Positions 32,501 through 42,325 of a DNA stretch of 42,325 nt are shown here, one piece after another. Under the pieces are notes generated by a model. It saw only the letters and a list, made by a program, of their open reading frames with translations. It did not search any database and was not told the DNA's origin. A program made the position numbers and the translations under genes. Positions within the stretch are counted from its first letter, which is position 1, and every line of letters starts with the position of its first letter. The stretch is from Davidsoniella eucalypti (taxonomy: Eukaryota > Ascomycota > Sordariomycetes > Microascales > Ceratocystidaceae): assembly GCA_004009845.1 (NCBI GenBank), contig RMBW01000169.1, positions 1-42,325 of the forward strand. Direction: 5' to 3'.

Positions 32501-35015
32501 TCGTACGATGCTAGAAACAAATATTGATGCTGTTTTACCACTACGTCGACAAGCTATGACTACATAGTATGTACATACTTATACATTATCTGCCATATGC
32601 GTATATATAAATAGACAAAAGTACTAGCTTGTCTTGGTGATCTGCCGTTGCATTTCATTCATGTACACTATGGCCTACCGTTTCTTGACGACACACCCCC
32701 ACGGCCTTTTGCGTCTGCAGTAGTGGTCTCCGACGCCAAAGAGCTATTATGCGCTGTTTCGTGGTGCGTAATCACTGTAGAAAGCTGTGTGTGTGGTTGG
32801 TCGGTTGGCTGCTCATCCTACAAATAGAGTTACAAGGCTACAATATGCCTTGAATGGAGACCATCTTGGCAATTCTAAGCACGTATGCTTAGCTGCAATG
32901 CTCGACAAGAATATCCGACTTGTTCGTTTCGACATGCCTTTTTGACAAACATGCCTCGGGGTTGTTTGGTTCCATCTGATAATTAAAGCACTCAGCACCT
33001 ATCCCATCCGACAATAGCCAAGCCTAGGCGGTGAAATGAGGCGTTAATGGCGTTTCATTGGAATAAGGGAAAAAAAGGGCCAATAACGACGTGTCTAATT
33101 CTATCAACTCATATATTGAAACATGTTGATAGATGTATTGTTGTATTATAGGTATACACGTTTGTTCATCTAAACCACTGACTGTGTTATATTGAGAGTC
33201 ATACTCAACACACTAATGATAGGATGTCAGTGTAAAGTACCTCCATGGCATATTTTATATGTGGCTATACTTGGTACAGAAGGGAGACAATCAAGTTGGT
33301 TATATGACAATACACTTGTGTAGTTGATACAAATTTAATCAGTTGTACTAATAGTTCAAGAACTGCCGGTGAAAATTCTGATGTATGGAGAATTAACGAC
33401 TAATGGCCCAAGTAGCAATATAATTATAATTGTAATTGTGAATATGTGCACGCTATGATCTAGTATTTGCTTTTACGAGAATGCAGGAGCTGTTTTTTGA
33501 TGCTCGGATTTATAATCGCTACTACATTGCTGTCGCCTCGGCGACCGAGCTGCCGACCTCTCGTATCTCCGACATAACAGCAGAAGCTTGGCAGTAAGAC
33601 ATTCTAAACAAAACACATCTGTGCGTGAGCTACGGTAGTGTCAGATGTGGTGAGCATTGTCAAAGTTTGGATATATCAAAGCGAAGAGATGATTAGCCCA
33701 TGAATATCCCAAGAAGAATATGTGCTCCTATCGACCGTTTCAGGTAATGTGTGCAACAGCTCCCAAAATGAAGCCTTTCTACCAACGGGCTTTTTGGAGA
33801 AGAAGAAAAAAGGTCAGGAGCTATAATTATCACTATTGGATTCATATTTGACTACGCACAAAGCCTTTATGAAGCCATGTACGGCTATTCACTGCTTTGG
33901 ATATGCATTTACCCATGATATGGGGTTGTTTCTTCGCAATCTATATCGTTTCCGCACCATGTTTGCTGTCAGAGCATAGACCATGATTATACAGCTTATT
34001 TGGGCACCATTGTCTTCTTCAGCTCAAATAATAGATCTTAAGATATCAAAATAAGAATAGTGAGCCGAGAGACCCCATACATAGCGAAACTCTTGGAAAT
34101 ATATGGGTATATTCAATGCCTCGACTTGGCAACTCTTAATTATAAGCGGGAAATCAACAGAGCTATGCTTAGGGGCCTCCTGATAGTTGATTGATGTACT
34201 TCTCCGTGATTATTTGATTAGGAATAATAATGGGCGTGTTGCTCGTGATATTAGTAAACAGCTTGGAACAATATTTCAAGCCACTTCGATACGAAAAGGT
34301 TATCCGTACTAGGGTCGAGATGGGTGGTAAAGGATACAACAATTGTGATCTTTTTCTTCTCTTTGCTCTGGCTGATATTTACACACAAAACCAAGCTAAC
34401 TACTAACTCTAGCGAGTTGGCCCATCGCCGTATAGACTCGTGGCTTCAAAATTGGGATTTTTACGAGCTATATGTATGCTGGCGAGTTATTCAACCATGG
34501 ATTTTTGAGGCGTGGTGCTTTATTTTGGAAATATTTCAAGGTTACATATCATTGTGTCGTCATAGTACAATCGGTTGACGATTAAACTTTGATACTTGAT
34601 CTGAGATGGTGGCATGGCTAGACACTGAAAGCAACCCATTGCCAACTCACTCTGATGTATGAAAAGGCGTTGAGAAACAAAAATGATTAGTTATACTGAC
34701 AGATAACTTTATCATCTAGATTCACGTGTGCGCTGTATATATTTCATATTCACAGGTCCAACCAATTCGTCGGTAGGCTAAAACAATACCCGTACCGGGA
34801 TTATCTTCTACCAACCCTATCTGCATTTGTGACTACGAAAAGAGAACTTCGATATTGCGTTATGCTCTTGTAATCATGACATTGTCACTCACTTATTTTG
34901 AACCCATCACAATAGTAATATAACTCACACAATCAAACACTAGTTATAAGCTATTTCTACATTATATACTATCTAAAGAAAAAAAGAAAAGATACCTCGC
35001 AATCCTCAGTCCACC

Positions 35016-36164
35016 ATGAGCCAAAAGGCTATTCTCAAGGTTGCCGTACTAGACGATTACCAGCAGTTCTCTAAAAAGGCCTTTAGTTCTTTAGATCCTG
35101 AGTTGTTCTTAGTGTCGTATTTCCCAGACACGTTACCGTCTTATGGTCATGAGGCGACCAGCGATTGCGATCGTGATGCTCTCGTATCTAGACTAGCACC
35201 TTTTGATGTCATCTGTAAGGTACACCCAGATAAGTGAATCGGGCTAAGTTGGCTAACTACAATGCCTCTAGGTACGATGCGAGAGAGAACTCCATTTCCA
35301 GCAGAGTTGGTTGCTCGGTTGCCGTCTCTTCGTTTGTTGCTCACCACATCGAAGCGTAATCTCGCTTTGCATCTGCCGTCATTTGCCGAACGCAACATTC
35401 CCGTCGCTGGCACGCTTCATCCTCCATCAGGTGGCTCGTTAGGCCCTGATTCAACTACACAGCACACGGTCGGCCTCATTCTTGCTTTAGCCCGAGCTTT
35501 ACCGGCTGCTCGTGACTCAATTTCGGCCGGTTCTTGGCAGACAAGCCGTACAGTTGCCACAGGGCTTCCGGGGAAGATTCTCGGCGTGGTAGGCCTCGGA
35601 CGATTGGGAATCTCTGTTGCTCGACTGATGATAGCTGGGTTTGGCATGCAAGTTGTTGCTTGGAGCCCCAATCTCTCTCAAGAAGTCGCAGATGTTCGTG
35701 CTGCCGAAGCTGGCTTGCCGATCGAGACGCCGTCTGGCTCGAAAACGATCAGGGCTGTTAGTTGTGAGGAACTCTTCAGTACAGCAGATGTTGTGTCGGT
35801 CCATGCCGTTCTTTCTGAGCGGTCACGTGGAAGTATCACTTCTCGGCAGCTCAACCTCATGAAGCCGGCTGCCTTCTTAGTGAACACTTCGCGCGGGCCT
35901 TTGATAGATGAACATGACCTTGTGACCACCTTGAAACAGGGAAAGATAGCCGGTGCCGCGTTGGATGTCTTCGAGCCGGAGCCGCTGGCAACCACTAGCG
36001 AATGGCGTACTACTAACTGGGGCCAAGATGGGCGGAGCGAAGTTATCATTACCCCGCATCTAGGCTATATTGACCGTGAGCTCCTCGAGCAATGGTACGA
36101 GCAACAGGTGCACAATCTTCTTGCTTGGACTGAAAACCGAGATCTGGCAGTACGACTGGTGTAG
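35016..36164 (+). CDS. D-isomer-specific 2-hydroxyacid dehydrogenase
   Basis: Joining 35016-35214 and 35272-36164 gives 363 aa. The 57-nt intron has GTAAGG, a GCTAACT branch site and CTCTAG, and joins FDVICTMRERTPF. The NAD-binding Rossmann motif VGLGRLG is at about 173-179 with Ser-Pro following the second strand (VVAWSPN), which leaves NAD versus NADP preference open. Catalytic residues are Arg in LVNTSRGPLID (about 274), Glu in LDVFEPEPL (about 303) and His in IITPHLGY (about 329), all in the right order. The family reduces 2-keto acids to D-2-hydroxy acids or the reverse; the substrate is not determined. Its stop lies 164 bp from the convergent MFS gene. Confidence 0.93.
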
Positions 36165-36328
36165 CTGCTGGTCGGTGGCCAGACTTGCGCTAGTTAGTCA
36201 GTTGTATCTACTGTATCCTTCTATTATTTTTATCCCTTCATGGAGAATAGTTCTGTTGAAAATAGCTTCTATTTTTTTAAAAATATGCTCGTGCTAGATC
36301 TGACTCCACGATGCAAATTCACGCCATA

Positions 36329-38460
36329 TTACGCCATGATTCCAGCAGCACGTGCTCTCCTTGTATCCTTACGTCGTTGGGCGATTCTGCGACGCTCTTC
36401 CTCGGCTTGGATGCCCGTCATGACCTCGGATCTAATATTCGTCCACTCACGATCCTGCATAAAAAGCGTTAAAATGCCCCCCACCAAAGCACATGCAAAC
36501 AGCATAACCATGGAATGTTGAAGAGCGTTCCGTTTTATACGCTTCACGGCATCTGTGTCTTTGTAATCATACAATATGACTCCGATCTGCTCCCATCGCT
36601 CCTGGATTGTTCCCATTGGGTTGAAGTCAATTTTAGTGCCATTTTGAGAATTTAGCTCGCTGATGATGTCATCTCCGGCATGGAATTCTTCAATTCCTTG
36701 GATCATGAATAGGACCGTGATACCTAAAGCAGTAGCAAAATGCTGTACCATAGACGTCATAGCAATAGCCCCGCTGTAGTATTGTGCCGATACATTAGCC
36801 TGGATCGCAGCCTTACCAGGCGGAAGAACTGCACCACTTCCAATACCAAAGATGACGAGGATGACGATAAGCTGGGCATTTTGGCTACTCAGCGGGTTGA
36901 CGTTGATCAGAACGCCCGTTCCAACTATCAATAGAATATTCGCAATACGTGTTGTGAGTAGATATTTGCCTATCTTTGCAAGCACAGCAGTCGACGCTAA
37001 TGTGCTGAGGTCCATTGCTAGATAGAATGGAACCGAGTAATAAGCAGCAGAGGATACCTCTAGCTGCCAGAAGACAACAACTAGATAGGGCCATGTGTAT
37101 ACGCCGACTGACGAAGGTATGTGCTGGAAGAAGGCCGAGGATATAGCCGACAGCACATTCCGATTAGCAAAGATGTGTAGCGGCATCAGGGGGTACTCGA
37201 CATAGTGTAGTTCGACGACTAGAAAGCCAATCAAGGTGAGCCCGCTTCCAACTAGAAGTCCAACAATGTACTTCGAGTTCCATTCTTCATACAAGCCAGC
37301 GCTAGACAAGGCAAGAAAGAACATGAACAAGCTCCCTGATAAAAACAGGGTGCCAATAAGATCAAGCGAGCGCACGATGTCTCTGAATGTTGCCTTACTG
37401 TGTGGTAGCTTGACGCTGAACCAGGTCAAAATGAAACAGATAAAAGAGCAGGGCACTATAAATCACCAGGTAATGGGTTAGCCACCTACGACCCGACTGT
37501 AGTAGAGAGAGACAATTCATATCAACAAAGGGGAAAAAACAAGTGATGTTTGTAACTAGGTACTTACTATTGATATAAAACCCCAGACTACGAGTGCTAC
37601 TGTTGTCGTTTATATAGCCTACAACCAGGAACAATCCAAGACCAATCACAACACTGATAATAGAAGTGGCCACTTTTGCTTTCATTGCATCTCTGTACAT
37701 GATTTCAACGTTAGCAATGTTTTACAGTCCATCATATAGCGTTGGATAAGTACCTACTGGGGTGACAAAGTACTTGAAGTAATCCCCGAGACCAGAACCA
37801 CAGCACCTGGAAGTCCACAGCCGCTCAAAGTGCGACCAATGAGGAAAAGGGATGTTGTTTTACTGAAGCTTAGTATAAGGTTTCCTACGAACAAGAACAC
37901 AAGTGTCACTAGAAGCATGATTCGAAATCCCCAGAGGTCGCCAGCTTTGGACCAGATATTGACAGTGATAGAACCAGCCACGTTAAAGGGCACGATAGTC
38001 CATATAACGACGCGTTGAGTTGTTGCATTGATGCTTTCGGCGTGTGTCAGGTATATCGCCATCATCAGCATTTCGATTTCGTACAAAGTCATGACCAGCT
38101 GCCCCAAAGAATCAAGTTTGTATTAGCTTAACAATGTGAAGTGGAGGGGAAAAAAGTAATGTAGACATAGAGAAACACACTTACAGACAGTGTTATGAGA
38201 ACCCAAAAGCGGCGGCGGGGCGACATTTCGGGTACTCCATCACTCTTACTGTCTAATCCATAGATTGGTTCTGGCTCTGGTGGTATCTGGATCATGGAGG
38301 AAAGGTTCGTTGAAATCGAAGAGCGGGTATCATCATTGCTATCGTTTCCGTTATCGTCTTCAACTCCGATGATATGGGGCTGGGTCGAGATTTGTATATT
38401 TCGATGGCGGCCTTGCTCTTTGTCTTGCGAGTGGCGTTCATCTATGATGGCATGTTCCAT
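36329..38460 (-). CDS. MFS transporter, DHA2-like (14 TM)
   Basis: On the minus strand, exons 38460-38185, 38098-37758, 37692-37568 and 37455-36329 give 622 aa. Introns are 86, 65 and 112 nt, with donors GTAAGT, GTAGGT and GTAAGT and acceptors GGCAG, TACAG and TATAG. The GTAGGT donor in intron 2 was chosen because it avoids an in-frame TAG and gives TLSPQDAMKAKVATS. The N-terminal 85 residues are polar and acidic. Recognisable DHA2 landmarks are DLWGFRIMLLVTLVFLFVGN after the second helix, LIGRTLSGCGLPGAV, FYINMPCSF after helix 6, and SLDLIGTLFLSGSLFMFFLAL. A polar loop before the last helix contains NGTKIDFNPMG. The family exports drugs, siderophores or toxins; no substrate can be assigned. 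Confidence 0.88.
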
Positions 38461-38840
38461 ACTTTGCGGTATTTCCGGTAGAATATCGTGATCTTTTGAT
38501 GAGGATATGTTGAATCTTGTTTCTTATTTTTTAATAGCAAGTTATTCAGTTCTTTTTAGGATGTAGACTTAAGCGATAACAGCAACTTCAATGGCATATA
38601 ATGGGACAATCAGAGAGTCAGATCCTCACTAAATTCTCTTTCTTTGCAATGACGCGTGCTTTGAGACTAGTTACGTTACCCATCTTGAATGAGTAAGTGT
38701 CACAAAGCGTACTATATACTAACAATGAATGCTCAACGATATACATGCACAACCACTCTACATTGAGATATGATGTACTCTTCTCTGATCAACACATATA
38801 ACTCTAGATCTAGTAGTTGGATACATATACTCAGTGCCGA
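38461..38840. other. MFS promoter region and 3' end of the four-TM protein gene
   Basis: 380 bp, AT-rich, with no coding frame. It should contain the promoter of the minus-strand MFS gene and the 3'UTR of the minus-strand gene upstream of it. Confidence 0.4.
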
Positions 38841-39826
38841 TCAGATGGCGGGCTGAATGGTTTCAACATCATTGACGGCTCGTTGTGGCACGCCATTACG
38901 CTGAGGCTGAGAAATGGACTCAGACTTTTGAGCAGCACGCCATAGATAATACCAAAAGACAGCAAACACCCAGATACCACTGCAAGATAAAGACAAGTTA
39001 GTTTATAGAGTTGAAGCCATACAATCACGCATTTTTTGGTAGAGATAGTTCTATCTGGTATCACTTACGGCATAGCTGCCCGTAATCCTGCCATGGCCGA
39101 GGTAGTGCTAAGCCCGCTGATGCATTCATGGGGACGATTCTGGGTTGACGATGCGCATAGATTGTATTGGCGGCACCAAGCAACTCGCTGGAATGCATAT
39201 ATAGAAGATAATAGAGAGCTAACGGAGATTATTCCCAGCCAGCTAAGCAGCCATTCATGGCGGTGTTTTTGAGCCCATGGACTGCTATTAACGGATATGA
39301 TTACGCCGGCCGAGTAGACACCTTCGATAGCAGCGGTGACGGCGACTAGAAAGGCGGAACTGCAAAAGGCAGAGACAAAGACAGTGATGTTAGTAGCGTG
39401 ATCAAGTGAAAGGTGGCAGTCGGACTCAGTACTTCGTATATGTGTTGCAACTTACCTGCGCAAAACAGTCGGCTTACCCTCATCGCTATTAATGGCAATG
39501 GTCGCTATTGAGAAAGCGAACAAGAGACAGCAGCCCATCGCAGTCATGATCCAGGGACACCGGAAGCCAGGAACCCAGATCTTGAATCCACCGCCGTCCA
39601 GTCGCTGGATCCATGGGCCCTGGTGCTGTGAAGGTGGCCTCGGAGAAACTCGGGGCCGGGAATGCCGGACAACCGGGAGAGCATCGGGGCGGTACTGTCG
39701 ATGTAAGGCGAGAGATGCTAGTCCGGTAGCTTCCTCAGGGCCACCGGTGATAGTGGGTGCTGTAGATGCTACTGAAGGCTGTATGGCAGTGCGGGTATCG
39801 GCCGACCGGTGCGATGGGACGGACAT
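38841..39826 (-). CDS. Unrecognised four-TM membrane protein
   Basis: On the minus strand, 39826-39456, 39359-39069 and 38979-38841 give 266 aa. Both introns (96 and 89 nt) have GTAAGT donors and TTGCAG/TTTGCAG acceptors and keep frame. The first 95 residues are hydrophilic (Pro/Arg/Ser-rich, cytosolic). Four hydrophobic segments follow: about 101-119 (TAMGCCLLFAFSIATIAIN), 126-146 (LVAVTAAIEGVYSAGVIIS), 161-180 (LLSWLGIISVSSLLSSIYAF) and 221-235 (GIWVFAVFWYYLW). The tail is polar. I recognise no family. Start uncertain: an alternative upstream exon (MPSLPRPASNSTARDYIF) spliced from GTGAAC at about 39841 to ATACAG at about 39779 would replace the first residues. It sits head-to-tail with the MFS gene. 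Confidence 0.7.
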
Positions 39827-42325
39827 CGAAGACGGACAAGGTTCACGGAGTCCCCCTCAGCTAGCGGCAGGAAGATATAGTCTCTTGCGGTAGAATTCGA
39901 GGCAGGCCGTGGTAGACTCGGCATAGGACGTGATGCGGCGTTTCTAGGATCGGGAAGAGATGGCGGATGTAGCAGCTGTGAAACGAAACAAAGACTGCTA
40001 GGCTCGTAGTCGGACAAAGAAAGAAAGCCAAGCCAGCATTTATTTTCGAGCTGGGGTATTCTCTTCACACTAAAAACGGGGAGAACGAATACAACTGGCG
40101 ATGGTAAGTGGTATAGAGCCCCCGATGGATTCTAATTGTACGATGATACATATGTTGCGGATGATAAAGAGCACGAATTGCCCAAATTTCAAGCCTGACA
40201 AGGCTGGAATTAAGAAAAAGATACTGTGAAAAGGATTCGGCTCTTGGTTACAATGTATGGACAATGTATAGGTGCAGATATATCGCGGGATGATATAAAA
40301 CTAATTGTCTAATTGTACGACACGGAAACACGACTTCGAGAGGAAAAGAAGACGGCTGAACCTGGGATATATGCATAGTTGATTATTTGTATATAATATG
40401 GCAGTCCTTACTTAGGTGGCTGAAGATAATTAATCAGCACTAAAGCAGGTTCTCGGCTTGTTGGATTTTATAGGGTTTGCAAAACGATAGCCAAAGTACA
40501 CACGTATAGTTATATTAATATCACATTTCCCCCGCTCGTTAATAATAACAAATTTAAATTTAATATCACAACGCTATTAGAAGATTATTGCGTTATGGGT
40601 ATCACCATTCATCTCCAGTTTAGCATGTTATCAAATAGTTACTGGGTATTTATTGATTTATTTATCGTCTTCATGTAGTTCACGTGGAGCAGACCCTAGT
40701 GGGCCATTAGACGTCGAGAAACCCTAATGGTTCTCGAAGACCCCATTATGGAGGTCCGAACTACTTAAGAAAAACAGAAAAACACAGAAAACAAGAGCAG
40801 ATTCCATATGGGGGAAGCAATGGAAAAGACAAGCAGCGCTGGCCTGGCTAAACTTGTTTCTTCACTGTCCACCTAGCAGGTTGGCAGAGACACAAAGGAA
40901 AAGATTAGAGTGCTCAGAGGTGCTCAAGGAGACAACTATCGCGAGGTCGGCGTCGGAGGATCGAGGGGTTAAGCTAAACTTTCTTTACAGCCGTCCCCCT
41001 GGTAGGTTGTTGGAAAACACAGAGGAAACCCAAAGTGTTTTCATTGTGAGGGAGCGACTCAAGGAGAAGCTATCACAGGTTTGTGTTGGCATGATCAAAT
41101 GAAGTGCAAACAGCACGAGAAGAGCCGGAAATGTCGTTTGATTAACCTTAGCAATCAAAGTATTCTAAAAATGGACATAACCCTAGCTATAACCCTCGAC
41201 ATTACGTAATCTAGCCTCTGTTTAGTCTCTGTTTTCTCTTGTTCCTCTTGGCTGGCTTTACTGGATCCAACACCAACACACGGAATATCCCATATTAGCA
41301 AACTCTGTTTGCATAATAACTCTTTTTCTTCCCTTCTTTCTTTCTTTCTATTCTACCTTGTTTCCTGCCATGTGGACCGTGCTACATATATTTGTAGGCA
41401 AGTTCCGTTTACGCGAAATACCTCGAGGCAGTACTGTAACATGTCACACCAGAGTATATATTGGTAAGATATATTGATTGCTTCCCAGTGTTGCATCTAA
41501 GCCAATTTTAACAATGAATTCTGTTCTATCTGGTTCTTATCTGATTGCGTTGAATTTTCAAGCTAGTAGACAAGGTTGAGAGCACTGTTTGTTCTTTTTA
41601 CAAGTACTTTTATCTAGTTATGTACTTTTTCTTCTTCTCTTATTCCCCTAGACAAAGTGAATTTTAGTCTACAGATGTACATACTTACATTGTAGACCCA
41701 CTTGAGATGTGGCCAGGCAGACCTAGTTCCCTCTGACGTAGGTTTACTCCTTCTTAGCGATGCTTTACCTAGGTTGACCTACAGTACCATATACATCTGT
41801 ATGTATACATATTACAGCGTCTATTCTCTGTCGTGTAAGAGGGTCTAGAACAACGCTAAGAAGTACCTTTTTGCCCTCGACATGTACCTTTTCTTACACC
41901 CCCATAATTTTTCTTACTTTCACGCCCTTTTGATCTGGTCATTTTCCTACCATTGGAATTCGTGCTGGAGGTTGTTCTTCCTGGCTTCTGAGAAGCTGCA
42001 TTTGTTGCATATTTGTTGAAGTTTTTGTTCCAGAACAGGTTGAGTTGACTTTATGGATAGTATATTGGTATACATATTCATGATAGTTATGATACGTTAT
42101 ACGTACAAATGAAGTATGAGAAAAGGAAGAAAAAGTGTAGGAAAAAGGACATATCAAAACGGCGTGGTAATAAGAACATGTCAGGGGTGCAAAAAAGGTA
42201 CATATTACGCACGGACAGTTACTTCCAAGCGTCATATCGGATGTGAATCTCACGACAGACTTTACGCTAGACCATGTATGTATGTACAGCTATTATGTAT
42301 ATGTAGCTGTATTTGTGGAAAGGTG
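39827..42325. other. 2.5-kb right-edge region with no confident gene
   Basis: 40070-40850 and 41280-42325 are AT-rich with only short frames. A minus-strand frame of 104 codons at 41939-42253 has no recognisable motif. 40730-40760 contains the hairpin CGAGAAACC-CTAAT-GGTTCTCG inside a run of CCCTAATGG-like words. The Cys-rich relic at about 40850-41170 is listed separately. No tRNA was recognised. Confidence 0.45.
40850..41170 (+). pseudogene. Degenerate duplicated Cys-rich (zinc-knuckle-like) relic
   Basis: Two imperfect copies about 135 bp apart share CCNCCTRGYAGGTTG, a GARACACARAGGAAA-like stretch and CTCAAGGAGA. In one plus frame the second copy reads PKCFHCEGATQGEAI, then LCWHDQMKCKQHEKSRKC, giving the spacing C-x2-C-x13-C-x2-H-x4-C. 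The first copy keeps only parts of it, and stops interrupt both. The Cys/His spacing suggests a former metal-binding domain. I cannot name the family. It could come from a transposon or from an expanded fungal gene family. Confidence 0.35.

Larger units (their letters stand above)
27230..35015. other. 7.8-kb gene-poor divergent intergenic region
   Basis: No gene could be supported between the thioesterase-like gene (-) and the 2-hydroxyacid dehydrogenase (+). There are scattered short open frames on both strands, none with recognisable motifs or plausible exon chains. A 38-codon frame at 33481-33597 (starting MQELFFDARIYNRYY) has protein-like composition inside AT-rich DNA and may be a gene relic. 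Simple repeats are listed separately. The 27.3-27.9 kb part is presumably the thioesterase promoter and contains a minisatellite-like GCCAAGCAAAACAA at about 27890-27926. No tRNA-like B box was seen. Confidence 0.5.

Noticed and set aside
41008..41272. Solo LTR bounded by TGTTGG and CCAACA
   Set aside because: The terminal words fit and the length (265 bp) is plausible, but the flanking 5-bp sequences do not match and the left end lies inside the duplicated Cys-rich relic.

Overview
The window looks like nuclear DNA of a filamentous ascomycete (Pezizomycotina; Sordariomycetes would fit, but I cannot place it more finely). The reasons are short spliceosomal introns of about 55-150 nt with GTAAGT-like donors and CTAAC/CTGAC branch points, monocistronic genes on both strands, AT-rich intergenic DNA, and typical fungal families (YCR023C-type MFS, fungal ASST, TauD-like dioxygenase, Cgi121, Put1). 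Gene models were spliced by hand from frame continuity and splice motifs.

Left part (1-9.5 kb): a Gln-rich partial exon runs off the left edge on the minus strand. It is followed by a 585-aa MFS transporter (+), a 611-aa arylsulfotransferase-family membrane protein (+) and a TauD-like Fe(II)/2-oxoglutarate dioxygenase (+) whose first intron does not keep frame with its best splice sites.

Mobile-element and tRNA block (9.5-12.0 kb): a broken Tad-like LINE (RT C-terminus plus RNase H, minus strand) lies among three further copies of the same LINE 3' end, all in one orientation. One is a 126-bp 5'-truncated insertion with a perfect 14-bp target-site duplication, about 70 bp upstream of an intact tRNA-Glu(CTC).

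Housekeeping block (12.3-27.2 kb): methionine sulfoxide reductase A (+), a mitochondrial TMBIM5/GHITM-like Bax-inhibitor family protein (-), a 989-aa intronless protein joining two cyclic-nucleotide-binding domains to an F-box-like segment and leucine-rich repeats (+), the KEOPS subunit Cgi121 (+), mitochondrial proline dehydrogenase (-) and a mitochondrial HotDog-fold thioesterase-like protein (-). A 3.2-kb gene-free stretch lies between the last two.

Right part (27.2-42.3 kb): a 7.8-kb gene-poor interval with simple repeats, then a D-isomer 2-hydroxyacid dehydrogenase (+) convergent with a 622-aa DHA2-like MFS transporter (-), then an unrecognised 266-aa predicted four-TM protein (-). The last 2.5 kb has no confident gene, only a degenerate duplicated Cys-rich relic.

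The most notable items are the clustered LINE 3' ends beside tRNA-Glu, the cNMP-binding/F-box/LRR fusion with both phosphate-binding cassettes intact, and the conflicting first intron of the dioxygenase. I saw no clear new multi-gene system.
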